The notes: generated from the sequence alone by a model not told the origin. Positions 20,313 to 28,910 are shown, counted from the first letter of the stretch. The stretch: DNA of 64,000 nt from Cohaesibacter celericrescens (GCF_002866925.1 NZ_PKUQ01000001.1:434001-498000); one strand, 5' to 3'. Translations and numbers: made by a program.

Positions 20313-20633
20313 TTATTTTACGCGCGGAATCGTCGGGTTGTCTCGCCATCGTTTGGCCAGTTTGACCACCCCGTCAGAAATTGCCAGCCCGCACAGGCCG
20401 AGCATAAACCCTACAGAGCCGCCAACACTGGGATCGCTATATCCGAGATAGCGATCGACCAAAGGCATCGCGACTGGTGTCATGTAACCCGAAAATAAAG
20501 CCCCGACAATTGTGGCGCCGATGGTATAGGTGACGCTGCGATCCGGATGAATAATCGCCCGCACAAGGCCACCAAAAAAGCCCGCCACCAAGTGAGCGAG
20601 CTTTATGCCGAGAATGGTCTGGAAAGGCTCCAC
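20313..20633 (-). CDS. small membrane protein, holin candidate
   Basis: The 106-residue product has about three hydrophobic segments (around residues 12-28, 36-55 and 70-90) and a basic tail KLAKRWRDN. It is the last gene of the lysis cassette, directly after the secreted nuclease, and its size and topology fit a class I-type holin. No family motif is recognised, so holin is an inference from topology and context. Another small membrane protein upstream (21606-22163) competes for that role. Confidence 0.5.
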   Translation of the reverse strand: MEPFQTILGIKLAHLVAGFFGGLVRAIIHPDRSVTYTIGATIVGALFSGYMTPVAMPLVDRYLGYSDPSVGGSVGFMLGLCGLAISDGVVKLAKRWRDNPTIPRVK

Positions 20634-21257
20634 CTAATCACCCTCCTCAGTCTTTGGGGCAGAGGGCAGCGCCATCGGAGGGCCTTCGCACCACCAAGCA
20701 GATTTGGTGCCGCCATCATAAGGCACAGCCAATTGCTGCTCGATCAGCATCGCACCAATGCTCGGGCACTTGCTTAGATCAAGGCTGGCTGCACAGGCCT
20801 GCAGCTGATCAAGCGAGTTGGCATAATGAACATCCACCACCGCCCTGCCCGCATATTTGCCAGGAGCAACATTGCGCAGCAAAACCCAATCCCCCGCCTT
20901 GATGAGATCCGACACCACTTTTGTGGCGTGTTTGCCCAGATCATTTTCATAGGCCTTGAACCGCGCCTTGTCGGCAGCGGTCAGCTTGCCACTTTTCCAG
21001 AGCGGATGCGACTTACAGCCCGATCCGCGTTTTTCTGGCGTATCGACCCCATTCACACGAGCCCCAATATCCTTGTAGCTTTTGGTCCAATATTTGGCCC
21101 GCACATAAATCGTGTCCGCATCGTAAACACGCTCCACTTGCGCCGGCACAAGAATGGGCCCGTCAAACGGATCCCGCTCTGCCGATTGCCCCAACCCTAT
21201 CGAGCAGAGAATGGCCAAGGCAAAGCCACACCCCAAAATAAATAACTTCCGCATCAT
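20634..21257 (-). CDS. secreted staphylococcal-nuclease-like (thermonuclease) protein
   Basis: The 207-residue protein has an N-terminal signal peptide (MMRKLFILGCGFALAILCS) and an SNase domain with catalytic positions visible: an acidic cluster in VYDADTIYVRA (D46/D48), R67, D72 and E75 in ARVNGVDTPEKRG, and R138 in KYAGRAVVDV. Cysteines at 81 and in the C-terminal half may form disulphides. It lies between the spanin genes and a small membrane protein in the lysis cassette, so an exported nuclease would act in the periplasm at lysis or during infection. Such a gene in a lysis module is unusual. Confidence 0.82.
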   Translation of the reverse strand: MMRKLFILGCGFALAILCSIGLGQSAERDPFDGPILVPAQVERVYDADTIYVRAKYWTKSYKDIGARVNGVDTPEKRGSGCKSHPLWKSGKLTAADKARFKAYENDLGKHATKVVSDLIKAGDWVLLRNVAPGKYAGRAVVDVHYANSLDQLQACAASLDLSKCPSIGAMLIEQQLAVPYDGGTKSAWWCEGPPMALPSAPKTEEGD

Positions 21258-21258
21258 C

Positions 21259-21537
21259 CTATTGCCTCATCAATTGGCAGGCTGTCTGGCTGTCATTGAT
21301 AGCACAGACTTGCCGCCGTAGCGTGTAAAGGTCAGCCGTCACGACGCGAACTGCGCTGCCAGCCGGTGATTGGTCCAGTTCAAAGATCAATTGATCGACA
21401 AACACTTTGCTATATGTCTTGATGCGCGGCACAGGATGCTCCACCTGCGCCGCAGCACTTGGCTGATCAGAGCTGTCCATCGTTGCGCAACCGGTCAACA
21501 ATGCCGTCGCCGCCGGGATTATCCAGAGCCTCTTCAT
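21259..21537 (-). CDS. outer-membrane spanin (Rz1-like) lipoprotein candidate
   Basis: From the ATG at 21535-21537 the product begins MKRLWIIPAATALLTGCATMD: a lipoprotein signal with lipobox LTGC. A short periplasmic part follows. The N-terminus overlaps, in another frame, the 3' end of the preceding gene (21467-21697), which encodes a single-span membrane protein. Overlapping inner-membrane and lipoprotein genes are the hallmark of Rz/Rz1 spanin pairs. GAGGGG lies about 9 bases before the ATG. The frame's extension to 21579 is unlikely. Confidence 0.65.
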   Translation of the reverse strand: MKRLWIIPAATALLTGCATMDSSDQPSAAAQVEHPVPRIKTYSKVFVDQLIFELDQSPAGSAVRVVTADLYTLRRQVCAINDSQTACQLMRQ

Positions 21538-21697
21538 TGGCCTGCCCCTCCGCTTGCCGCGCCCGCTTTTCCAGATCAAGCGCGGTGTCCAGATCGTCGG
21601 CCCTGTCAGCCTTGCGCTTGAGCGTTTGGTCCTGCGCCCAACCCGTCAGTAAGGTCAAGAGGACCTTGCCCAGACCCGTTAGAACCCGCGTCCACAT
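21467..21697 (-). CDS. inner-membrane spanin (Rz-like) candidate
   Basis: The 76-residue product starts with a hydrophobic segment (MWTRVLTGLGKVLLTLLTGWA) followed by a charged helical region rich in Lys, Asp, Glu and Arg and ending DRLRNDGQL. One N-terminal membrane anchor plus a coiled-coil periplasmic part fits an i-spanin. It overlaps the upstream holin-like gene by about 90 bases and the downstream lipoprotein gene by about 70, the tight packing usual in lysis cassettes. Confidence 0.6.
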   Translation of the reverse strand: MWTRVLTGLGKVLLTLLTGWAQDQTLKRKADRADDLDTALDLEKRARQAEGQANEEALDNPGGDGIVDRLRNDGQL

Positions 21698-22163
21698 TTC
21701 TCGCCTCCGTTAAAGCTTTGATGTTGGTTCCCACCCGTCCAAGGATCATGCTTTCCAGATCAGCAGGCGATAGCCCGAAGTGCTTGACCGCATCGGGAGC
21801 CTTGGAAATCACATAGTCTGAAACTGATTTGAGTAGCTGGCGTTTGGTTTGGATGATGGGTGCGTGCTGGTCAGCGGCATAAGCAAGGGCCTGCCTGAGG
21901 CGCGACTGGATCACACTTTCAATCGTCGCTCGATGCTTGGCGTCAAGTTGGACACCCAGATACTTGTTGGCCTTGGCAGACAGCCAAGTGGTGACAACAG
22001 CCACGCCAGCCATTAGCAGGGTCTCAACATAGGGCAGCATCATTTGCACCAATGGGGCAGTGTCTATTTGGTAGCCTTGCACCTCCTGCGCAAAAGCCGA
22101 TGAGCTGACAAACGCACCTGCCAATAGGCTATAGATGGCAGTAACGAAACTTGATTTTCGCAT
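21606..22163 (-). CDS. membrane protein of the lysis cassette (holin-like)
   Basis: The real start is the ATG at 22161-22163, giving MRKSSFVTAIYSLLAGAFVSSSAFAQ, an apparent signal peptide. The frame above it is only translation of a repeat element. A second hydrophobic segment (MLPYVETLLMAGVAVVTTWLSA) and an amphipathic region (LRQALAYAADQHAP) follow, the layout of LL-H-type phage holins. The C-terminus is Gly/Asn rich. The gene follows the M15 endolysin, so holin is plausible, but similarity is at the level of layout only. Confidence 0.55.
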   Translation of the reverse strand: MRKSSFVTAIYSLLAGAFVSSSAFAQEVQGYQIDTAPLVQMMLPYVETLLMAGVAVVTTWLSAKANKYLGVQLDAKHRATIESVIQSRLRQALAYAADQHAPIIQTKRQLLKSVSDYVISKAPDAVKHFGLSPADLESMILGRVGTNIKALTEARNVDAGSNGSGQGPLDLTDGLGAGPNAQAQG

Positions 22164-22220
22164 AATCGTATCTCCAAAATTTGGGGGATGAGAGGCGAGG
22201 CAAAACGCGCCGACGCCGTT

Positions 22221-22288
22221 TAAGGCAAGGCTGTAGAACAGCCGCCGCCGAAAGGGTGACAGCCAATTGCGCAGCAAATGGTGAGAAC
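22221..22288 (+). repeat. two-hairpin prophage element, copy A1
   Basis: Stem 1 is GGCTGT-aga-ACAGCC (22229-22243), followed by the conserved CGCCGCCG. Stem 2 is CCA-A-TTGC-gca-GCAA-A-TGG (22263-22281). A stem-1-like fragment also lies just upstream at 22191-22220. The copy sits between two minus-strand lysis genes and reads on the plus strand. Both stems differ in sequence from the other copies but keep pairing. Confidence 0.7.
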
Positions 22289-22290
22289 CC

Positions 22291-22326
22291 AAAGCGCCAG
22301 TCAATTGCGAAGCAAATGACGAGAGC
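22291..22326 (+). repeat. two-hairpin prophage element, copy A2 (stem 2 half only)
   Basis: AAGCGCCA is followed by GTCA-A-TTGC-gaa-GCAA-A-TGAC (22300-22320) and GAGAGC. The first hairpin is missing or replaced by copy A1 directly upstream. It keeps the central A-A mismatch seen in other copies. Confidence 0.7.
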
Positions 22327-22367
22327 GTGGGTGATTTTTAAAGATGAGAGAGGGTGTAGAGTGACCG

Positions 22368-22808
22368 TTACCAGTCTTTATTCACGCCGCGTGTATCGAC
22401 GTGGACGCCCCATGAATAGAGGCCAAGACCGCCTGTGAAGCCGCCTTGAGATCGGAAGTATTTGAGCCGGTTGAAACAGAACCCCGGCGACTTGCTTTTG
22501 GCGTAAAAATCCAACGCGGTGAAATTCATATGCTGGCTGACAGCCGCGCCACCAATGGCCTTGTTGTAAGCTGGCGATCGATAGCCACTGAGCAGGCTGA
22601 TCGGCTCATCAATATCAGCCCGAAGCCATTCCAGTGCCCGCACCGTGGCAATGATATTCCACCACAATTCTGGTGGCGGATCGGTGTTCAGCCCGAAGCC
22701 CGGATCGTCGGGGTCAACGTGGCTTGTGCCCTTCGTCAGGATTTCAGCCGCCGTGAAATATTTGAAGCCAAAGCCCGCATAGAATTGCTCAAAGCTCATG
22801 CCCTGCAT
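22368..22808 (-). CDS. M15-family peptidase, phage endolysin
   Basis: The 146-residue protein carries the M15 zinc peptidase core: SGYRSPAYNKAIGGAAVSQH with H93, D100 in MNFTALDFY, and a C-terminal histidine H136 in WGVHVD. This family cleaves peptidoglycan peptide cross-bridges. No signal peptide is seen, so release would depend on a holin. GGAGAGAG lies five bases before the first ATG, and an alternative ATG is three codons further on. It opens the lysis cassette and is flanked on both sides by copies of the two-hairpin element. Confidence 0.85.
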   Translation of the reverse strand: MQGMSFEQFYAGFGFKYFTAAEILTKGTSHVDPDDPGFGLNTDPPPELWWNIIATVRALEWLRADIDEPISLLSGYRSPAYNKAIGGAAVSQHMNFTALDFYAKSKSPGFCFNRLKYFRSQGGFTGGLGLYSWGVHVDTRGVNKDW

Positions 22809-22820
22809 GGCTCTCTCCTT

Positions 22821-22889
22821 TAAGGCAAGGCGCGATGCGCCGCCGCCGTTAGCACGCGCCAGTTCCTCGCGTAAGCGATGAACGAGAGC
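22821..22889 (+). repeat. two-hairpin prophage element, copy B
   Basis: AAGGCAA leads to GGCGC-gat-GCGCC (22829-22841), then CGCCG, GCGCCA, and stem 2 GTTC-C-TCGC-gtaa-GCGA-T-GAAC (22862-22883) and GAGAGC. It lies immediately upstream of the M15 endolysin start, in the opposite orientation to that gene. Confidence 0.75.
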
Positions 22890-23047
22890 AGGCAGTTTTT
22901 TTTTGGGGGGGGGTATTTCGTCTTACGGCTCAGTGCAAAACCGGATTGCATCCGAACAATACCTATACTTAAGGGGGATATTCACCCCAAGAGATTGTAA
23001 TTTTTAACTATTCTAATTACAGAATATTCTAGGTAAGGAATATTCAA

Positions 23048-23278
23048 ATGCTTGTTACGTTAATTCTGTCGGCTGTTATTACTGGATTTGCAGCACTGAG
23101 CGGCTGGCTCATAATCCCTCTTGCACTGAGTTATGGAATAATTGCGGTTGAGCAAGCCGACACAATCTATTCAAACGCGTTCGCGCTCCTTGCTTCGATC
23201 TGGATACTTTTAAATGTGGTTCCGTTTTGCTGGATCATGTGGCAAGCATACGGGCAAAATACAGACAAAGACAATTGA
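23048..23278 (+). CDS. small two-helix membrane protein, plus-strand moron in the late region
   Basis: The 76-residue product has a hydrophobic N-terminal half (MLVTLILSAVITGFAALSGW), more hydrophobic segments and a charged tail. It is the only plus-strand gene within about 31 kb of minus-strand phage genes, preceded by an AT-rich 120-base region and a fair ribosome site (TAAGGA). Isolated, separately promoted small membrane genes in tail or lysis regions are often lysogen-expressed (for example superinfection exclusion). That role is inference, and no family is recognised. It ends eight bases before the stop of the facing tail gene. Confidence 0.55.
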   Translation: MLVTLILSAVITGFAALSGWLIIPLALSYGIIAVEQADTIYSNAFALLASIWILLNVVPFCWIMWQAYGQNTDKDN

Positions 23279-23286
23279 GTTGGATG

Positions 23287-24588
23287 TCAGGCGGTCACCA
23301 AACCCGTCAATATCTCGGTTGTCGGCTGATCTGGAACAAAGATCAGGTCATGCGTACAGATCGTACCAAAACTTCCCTCTGATTGCGACGTACCCAGAAA
23401 CAACGTCGTCAAATCAACCGGACTATAAGAAGCCAGATCAGCAACCGATGTGGCAACGCCGTCGATAATTAACTGCGTGAAATTCGGCCCGACACCAAAT
23501 ATGATCTCATGATAACCAGACCATAAAATGCCACCGGATGCTGGCGCAGGTTCTTTCTCGACTTCAGAGCCATCATAGAATGAAAGACGCAGCTGACTGG
23601 CTGATCCGTTGGCCCTTAACATAACATAGTCTTGACCACCGATCGAACCAACCTCCAATATGCGGTCCCAATTATCATTCCAGCCAGCTATCTCACCACG
23701 CCAAACGCCATAAAATCCATCGGTCAAATCAGCTCCAGACAAATCAAAATTGGTTTTGTCAGCAGCCGTCACGCTCGCATCTAGTATTGGCGGAGCCAGA
23801 TACCGCGTCTCTGTCAGATTCGGGATCCCGATTTTTAGCGTTGCCGAAAACACCTCGCCATCAGGCACGGTCGGACCGATCTGGCCTATCACATAACTGA
23901 GACTTAAATCAGTGGTCGCTCTGGTGATTTCATTGCGACCATTTGTTAAAACAGCAGCAGAGCTGGCCAAGTAGCCGTAGGAACCGTCCTTCTCTTCGGC
24001 AATCACAGAAATATCGTGGGTAGTTGAGCTGATCTCAGCCCAAACAGACGCAGTAAAGACATCACCAGTCGTGGCACTCGGCAGGGTCGCGACATCGGGC
24101 TTTAGCCGAGGGTATGCAGGTGCACCGCCAACGCTGTTATCCAATGTCCACAGGACCTCAATCCACGGCATTCCATTGGTTGAGCCAATAGACAAGACTT
24201 CGATCGAGTCCGTGCTAACGACAGACCAATCATCTGGCAGAGCCCCACCAGAACCAACAACACCAACAACAGCTCCGGTACAATCAGGGCTGGGGAAATA
24301 CTGTTCAATGGATGGGCCTGTATATAGCCCAGCGCTACCAACACGAGGCTCATCAGCTCCGTACTGATGGACCACTCCAGACGCGTCAATCCCCCATCCG
24401 ATGGTCGCCCGATCCAAATCAAAAGCCTTAGAAACCTGAAGAGGAGAACCATTTGCAAGCACTGCATTATGCTTAAAGTCAGCCCACAAAACGGCAGACT
24501 CATCAACCGGCCCATGAAGACGCGGATCATAAATAAAGCCGCCACCAGCAAGCGGCGCTCCCAGCCCAAACAATCCAAACCGCATCAC
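23287..24588 (-). CDS. putative receptor-binding tail protein with lectin-like C-terminus
   Basis: The 433-residue protein begins MMRFGLFGLGAPLAGGGFIYDP. Its repeated beta-strand pattern, including GYHEIIFGVGPNFTQLIIDG near the C-terminus, resembles concanavalin/LamG-type folds. An N-terminal Gly-rich stretch fits tail attachment. It is the most distal tail gene, after the J-like tip protein, which suits a fibre or host-recognition protein. No catalytic motif is visible. Overlap of four bases with the upstream gene indicates coupling. Confidence 0.6.
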   Translation of the reverse strand: MMRFGLFGLGAPLAGGGFIYDPRLHGPVDESAVLWADFKHNAVLANGSPLQVSKAFDLDRATIGWGIDASGVVHQYGADEPRVGSAGLYTGPSIEQYFPSPDCTGAVVGVVGSGGALPDDWSVVSTDSIEVLSIGSTNGMPWIEVLWTLDNSVGGAPAYPRLKPDVATLPSATTGDVFTASVWAEISSTTHDISVIAEEKDGSYGYLASSAAVLTNGRNEITRATTDLSLSYVIGQIGPTVPDGEVFSATLKIGIPNLTETRYLAPPILDASVTAADKTNFDLSGADLTDGFYGVWRGEIAGWNDNWDRILEVGSIGGQDYVMLRANGSASQLRLSFYDGSEVEKEPAPASGGILWSGYHEIIFGVGPNFTQLIIDGVATSVADLASYSPVDLTTLFLGTSQSEGSFGTICTHDLIFVPDQPTTEILTGLVTA

Positions 24589-24863
24589 ACAGACTCCACC
24601 AAATAGACTGCATCAAGACCAGTCACATCAAAATATTCAGGCGAATTTCCCATCACCTTCACACCACCCGAACTGGTTAATCCAGCCGCGTATGCAAGCC
24701 GCACCGGCGCGTCTGACAGAATGCGCATTTTGCTCACGCCTTCTGGCACAGCGACATCCACAACCGTATCCGCGACAACCTCATCTTGAGCGGTCGCACC
24801 GCTCATCATCAGCAGGTCGGCTTCAACCGACCGCGACCCAAACGTAAGATTGACATTTGCCAT
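24585..24863 (-). CDS. small tail-associated protein
   Basis: This 92-residue protein (MANVNLTFGSRSVEADLLMM) has no recognised domain. It sits between the J-like tail tip gene and the receptor-binding candidate, overlapping the latter's start. Its composition suggests a beta-rich structural protein. Similar short proteins accompany tail tip genes in phages of alphaproteobacteria. Confidence 0.6.
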   Translation of the reverse strand: MANVNLTFGSRSVEADLLMMSGATAQDEVVADTVVDVAVPEGVSKMRILSDAPVRLAYAAGLTSSGGVKVMGNSPEYFDVTGLDAVYLVESV

Positions 24864-24879
24864 TTTCTATCCTTCTCAA

Positions 24880-27216
24880 TCAGTTCACATGAACGCGGGA
24901 ATCTTCAAGCACCGCCGTGATCTCGACCAAAGCGGTATTGTTACGCGGCACAACTTTGATGACCCGCGCCAATTGAGACCAGTTTTCGCCCTCGCCAAAC
25001 GCAAAGATTGTGCGCTCGGATGCTGCTCCGGTGTATGGTTCGAAGTCAGGCAGAGTATCCAAAATGATCTCGGTCGGAGAGACGATGCTGGCAACGTCAA
25101 CAACAGATCCGACACCGCCCCGCTTGGTGCGCAATCCAATCATGTAGCTTTTGCCGTCTTCATGTTCGATCGGCTCGGACAATGTCATTGTTTTGCTAGA
25201 TGCATCCCATGTCACAACATCGCCAGACACGCCCCAGCGCGGCACATCGTGCGACACCGCGATCAAACTCCCGTAAGTGGGCAAAAGCCCCTCCAGCTCC
25301 GTCTGGAAGGTAACAAACACGCGCCTGTAAACATTAGACGCAGCAATATACTGACCCTCGCGCTGCGCGTGATCCCGATCCGTAATCCCGAAAAGCTGGA
25401 CAGTGGCAGGCTTGTCTTGGTCACCGCCTGGCAAAACAGCCAGCTCTGTCGAACCTTTCCATGTCTTTGCATTAAAAAAGCCGACCTTGACCGCGTCTGC
25501 TGTTTCTTCCGAAGGCACAACAAAGTCTATGGAAAAACTGCCCTGCACGATGTTGCGCGTGCTAAACATCGCCACAGGCAGGGTCAGGGGCTCATCACGT
25601 ATCAAGCGGAACAATGCACCTTGCTGCACAGGAACCGCCCGACCGCACCGCGCAACAGAGGCCAGCGCGTCCCAAATCGATGACAGACTATCGAAAATGC
25701 CATCGCAATAGTCGCCACGGGCAGTGAGCTTGACATCGAGGGCGGCTAATTCGGACAACAATAAATTGTCATCACTGAGCTGCCCACCATACTCGGCGCG
25801 CAGAATGTCACAAAATGCCCAAACGATAGAGCGGGTCGCCACAGGCGCTGACCAGACCTTCAGAACATCGTCCCATATCGGCAGCTTGCGGGTTTGAATA
25901 ACATTGATCCGCCGTGACGTGCGGCTGGACAGGTTGTTGGTGGCCCTCGCCTTGACCAACAAAACAGTCAATCCGGGCCACGACGAAACCCCATTAATTG
26001 AACTACGCAAACCAACCCACTGCAAATCATTGCCAGCGCGAGAACTAAGGTCTTTGTCATTGGTGCGCTCAAGGCGCACTTCATAACGACCATTGCTGAC
26101 CGCATAAGAATAACTTCTCCGAATGGCTGTTGCCGTCGCGTCTGTGATACTTTCACTACCGAGGGAAATCCAGCTACCAAGCGGCTGATCATCATCATCG
26201 ATCAAACGCGCTTCCACATCCCAAGTGACGGTCCTGTTTTCAAGATCACCATTATCATCGGCATAATAAAGCCCACGGGCCAGAACAATATCGATGTGAA
26301 TAGAAGTAACCACGGTCTCCACCGCCGTGGCGACAAAAGGGCCAACCCAATCAGCACCGGTCTCATTTGTCCCTTTGGCTTCTTGCCCACTCACCTCTTC
26401 TGCGGTGATTACATTGGTATCAAACAGCGTGGCTGTTGCACCTGGCAACACAAGCTCGGTGGTTATTTCGTCAAAATTTGCGATGTCTGTTTTATCAATC
26501 CTTGTGCGATGGATTTCACATTCACCCACACCAAGACACAGCGTCTGATAGAGATATTGCTCGTTGCTTGAATATTCAGCCCAAGGCGGAGCAATATAAT
26601 CCGGAAACAATATATGGCGCCCATACTGCACCGGCACCACATCGCCAAATCTCGCAGTGTTACCCTGTGCGGCCAGTGAATAGGTGGGGCTTGTAGATAT
26701 CGAGCTGGTATTCCTTGACGCCGAATTATTGGCGACCGGCACCAACGCGTTGACCAGCGCCATGCCGCCGATTGTAACCGCAGCACTTGCAGCAGCCCCA
26801 GCCAAACCACCAAGGATTCCGCCACCAACAAAAGCAGCAACGCCGCCAGTCACGATGGTTGCAGCCACCATCACAGCGACAGTCAAAACAGTGCGAAGCG
26901 GGTTGGACCCGCCGCCCGATCCGCCGCCACCTGCGGGCAACGCGACAAACAGACATATATCATTATCAGCGACCATACGGTCGCTCCAGTCGCCTCGCAA
27001 AACCGGCTCATTGTTAATCAGGCAGATCGTAGGGACTGCAAAATCATCAATGCCGTTTGACTCTAAATAGGTCAAAACGGTCATTGGCGCAGACAACACG
27101 ATTGGCTCACAGCCGTCATGCGGGCTGAAAGCGTTCCGCACATGCACAACAACCGGACCATGCGCCGGAGCATTATTCGCACCGGTCAAGCCGTGAAGAT
27201 CTGGAAAATCATTCAT
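24880..27216 (-). CDS. tail tip / host specificity protein, J-like
   Basis: The 778-residue product follows an NlpC/P60-type tail protein, the lambda K-I-J order. An N-terminal region with a ubiquitin-like feel (VLTYLESNGIDDF) leads into a Gly-rich segment (PAGGGGSGGGSN) and a hydrophobic Ala/Gly/Val segment (about residues 105-160), as in TipJ-type tail tip proteins. The rest is beta-rich, with RARATNNLSSRTSRRINVI typical of J homologues. It would form the tail tip and contact the host. It overlaps the NlpC/P60 gene by four bases. Confidence 0.82.
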   Translation of the reverse strand: MNDFPDLHGLTGANNAPAHGPVVVHVRNAFSPHDGCEPIVLSAPMTVLTYLESNGIDDFAVPTICLINNEPVLRGDWSDRMVADNDICLFVALPAGGGGSGGGSNPLRTVLTVAVMVAATIVTGGVAAFVGGGILGGLAGAAASAAVTIGGMALVNALVPVANNSASRNTSSISTSPTYSLAAQGNTARFGDVVPVQYGRHILFPDYIAPPWAEYSSNEQYLYQTLCLGVGECEIHRTRIDKTDIANFDEITTELVLPGATATLFDTNVITAEEVSGQEAKGTNETGADWVGPFVATAVETVVTSIHIDIVLARGLYYADDNGDLENRTVTWDVEARLIDDDDQPLGSWISLGSESITDATATAIRRSYSYAVSNGRYEVRLERTNDKDLSSRAGNDLQWVGLRSSINGVSSWPGLTVLLVKARATNNLSSRTSRRINVIQTRKLPIWDDVLKVWSAPVATRSIVWAFCDILRAEYGGQLSDDNLLLSELAALDVKLTARGDYCDGIFDSLSSIWDALASVARCGRAVPVQQGALFRLIRDEPLTLPVAMFSTRNIVQGSFSIDFVVPSEETADAVKVGFFNAKTWKGSTELAVLPGGDQDKPATVQLFGITDRDHAQREGQYIAASNVYRRVFVTFQTELEGLLPTYGSLIAVSHDVPRWGVSGDVVTWDASSKTMTLSEPIEHEDGKSYMIGLRTKRGGVGSVVDVASIVSPTEIILDTLPDFEPYTGAASERTIFAFGEGENWSQLARVIKVVPRNNTALVEITAVLEDSRVHVN

Positions 27217-27629
27217 GATCCGCTACCCTGAAAACGATAGTAAGCGTGGATATTCCAGCCACTCTGTTGCAAATCAGACAAAGACTGGAAAATAACCCCA
27301 TGGCCCTGCACACAATGCAGAACGCCACCACCGTCCACATCGACCCAGACGCCGACATGGACCGGATACCGCGCCTGCCTCATCAGAACGCAGTCACCTT
27401 CACAAGCGGTATCCACCGCCCGCCAGCGCTGCAGTTCTGGATGGCCTCGAAACAGCCGCACGATATCCAATAGAGTTTCCGGAGTTGGAATTTCGGAAAC
27501 CGTACGGCCAAAATTCACGCGCTGCACCCAGCGTACAAACGACCAGCAGTGAAAACAGTCCGGTCCGTTTCCGGTCGCAGACCAGCGCCGCCCGACATAC
27601 TCGGTTGCCCAATGCATAACACTCTCCAA
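27213..27629 (-). CDS. NlpC/P60-family tail-assembly cysteine peptidase
   Basis: The 138-residue protein keeps the NlpC/P60 pattern: a catalytic cysteine in GPDCFHCWSFVRWVQ and a histidine in YPVHVGVWVD. In siphoviruses this is the lambda K-type protein that processes or assembles the tail tip and may open peptidoglycan during entry. It lies between the DUF1833 and J-like genes, the expected place. Confidence 0.82.
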   Translation of the reverse strand: MESVMHWATEYVGRRWSATGNGPDCFHCWSFVRWVQRVNFGRTVSEIPTPETLLDIVRLFRGHPELQRWRAVDTACEGDCVLMRQARYPVHVGVWVDVDGGGVLHCVQGHGVIFQSLSDLQQSGWNIHAYYRFQGSGS

Positions 27630-27635
27630 AATTGA

Positions 27636-28244
27636 TTATGCCAGCGATGGCGAACGGTCGACGTCATATCGCCAGTTAGGAAAAGACAAATTGCTGATAT
27701 TCAGAACCGTTGCTCTGGCAACAACAGAAGAGCCGCTCGCTGCGGCATGCACCAGATCCATGGTGAGAGGAGGATCCATTTGAGGCCCCAGCATGTCGCT
27801 GGCCAGATAGGGACGGTAAATAATCTTTGTCACCACCTGACTGGTTGCCGCATCCTTCAGCGCATCAGTCACCAATAAAGAGGCATTATCCAGCCGAACC
27901 GAAAGCTCCGGACTCGGAGACGTGTCTTTTTCCGGCAAGTCCAATTCGAAGGCCAGCGCAATAAACGCAACATATTGATCTGCATTACGTGCAGCGCCAG
28001 ACTCTATCTTGCCAACAAAACCGACTTGATCCAGAACATCGTCATCAAGACCATCAATAAAGGACTGGGCAGCCCCATCGCCCTGCGCCCGCCACGTCTC
28101 GACATCCGTATGATTTTGCACCAGATAAATAGGACCATCCTCGAAGGTCGGATGATATATTTCCAGCGTATGCAAGATGACCTGGTCTGCTGGCGCACTC
28201 GCATACGCTTCCTCGATAGCCGCCGATAATTGATTGTCAGACAT
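27636..28244 (-). CDS. DUF1833 family tail protein
   Basis: The 202-residue product has the DUF1833 hallmarks: an N-terminal LHTLEIYHPTFEDGPIYLVQ, a central region ending FELDLPEKD, and a C-terminal half that is beta-rich. This family stands where lambda L-type tail tip proteins are encoded and is probably structural. Seven bases separate it from the NlpC/P60 gene. Confidence 0.8.
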   Translation of the reverse strand: MSDNQLSAAIEEAYASAPADQVILHTLEIYHPTFEDGPIYLVQNHTDVETWRAQGDGAAQSFIDGLDDDVLDQVGFVGKIESGAARNADQYVAFIALAFELDLPEKDTSPSPELSVRLDNASLLVTDALKDAATSQVVTKIIYRPYLASDMLGPQMDPPLTMDLVHAAASGSSVVARATVLNISNLSFPNWRYDVDRSPSLA

Positions 28245-28253
28245 AGAAGCCCC

Positions 28254-28910
28254 TTAATCCGATTTGCGATAAGCCAGAATGACAGAACCGCCTTGGCCTG
28301 ACTGACCAGGATTATCGCCACCGGCACCGGAGCCACCGGCACCGATTGTTATTTGGATTCCACCAAAACCACTGATATTGACATTGGTAAGTTCAGCCAT
28401 AACACCGGCCCCGCCGTCGCCAGCTATTTGCGGGCTTGCCCCAAAGATAGCCCCGCCCAATCCGCCTATATTGCCAGGCAATGTGCTATGCGGTTCGGCG
28501 GTTGTGACAACGCCGGTATGGTCTGTTTCATCCCGAGCGGTTGCTGTTTTTCCGCCTTTCCCGCCACTGATAGAAACAATGCTGCCAAAGGACGTTACAC
28601 CGCCATCGCCGCCATCCGCAGCACCACCCCCCAAGGAAGCTCCACCACCAGAGGCCCCGATGACGGCAAGATATTCCAACCGGACGACGTCTTCAGGGAT
28701 CGGGAAAAAATAGCTTTCGTCAACGAACATCACGACCAAACCGTGATTGATTTCCGCCTGCACACGCAGCAAAGACTTGATCTTACCATTGCTCGTTGAT
28801 ATCAGACTGTCCGGACCGTCTGGAGGGCCTTCAACGACCGATTCAACAATACTCGCTGACGCTTCAATATTTGAAATTGCCGTCTGCGCACGCTCTTCCA
28901 ATGTGGCCAT
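28254..28910 (-). CDS. glycine-rich tail fibre-like protein
   Basis: The 218-residue protein has about 80 unremarkable N-terminal residues, then a long Gly-rich low-complexity part (GASGGGASLGGGAADGGDGG and similar blocks), ending IILAYRKSD-like. Such Gly-rich sandwiches occur at the tips of phage fibres and in host-binding adhesins. Its location in the middle of the tail tip genes supports a virion role. Confidence 0.6.
   Translation of the reverse strand: MATLEERAQTAISNIEASASIVESVVEGPPDGPDSLISTSNGKIKSLLRVQAEINHGLVVMFVDESYFFPIPEDVVRLEYLAVIGASGGGASLGGGAADGGDGGVTSFGSIVSISGGKGGKTATARDETDHTGVVTTAEPHSTLPGNIGGLGGAIFGASPQIAGDGGAGVMAELTNVNISGFGGIQITIGAGGSGAGGDNPGQSGQGGSVILAYRKSD

Noticed and set aside
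22164-22304. N-terminal extension of the holin-like gene
   Set aside because: The 47 extra codons are translation of repeat copies A1/A2; the downstream ATG has a ribosome site and begins a signal peptide.
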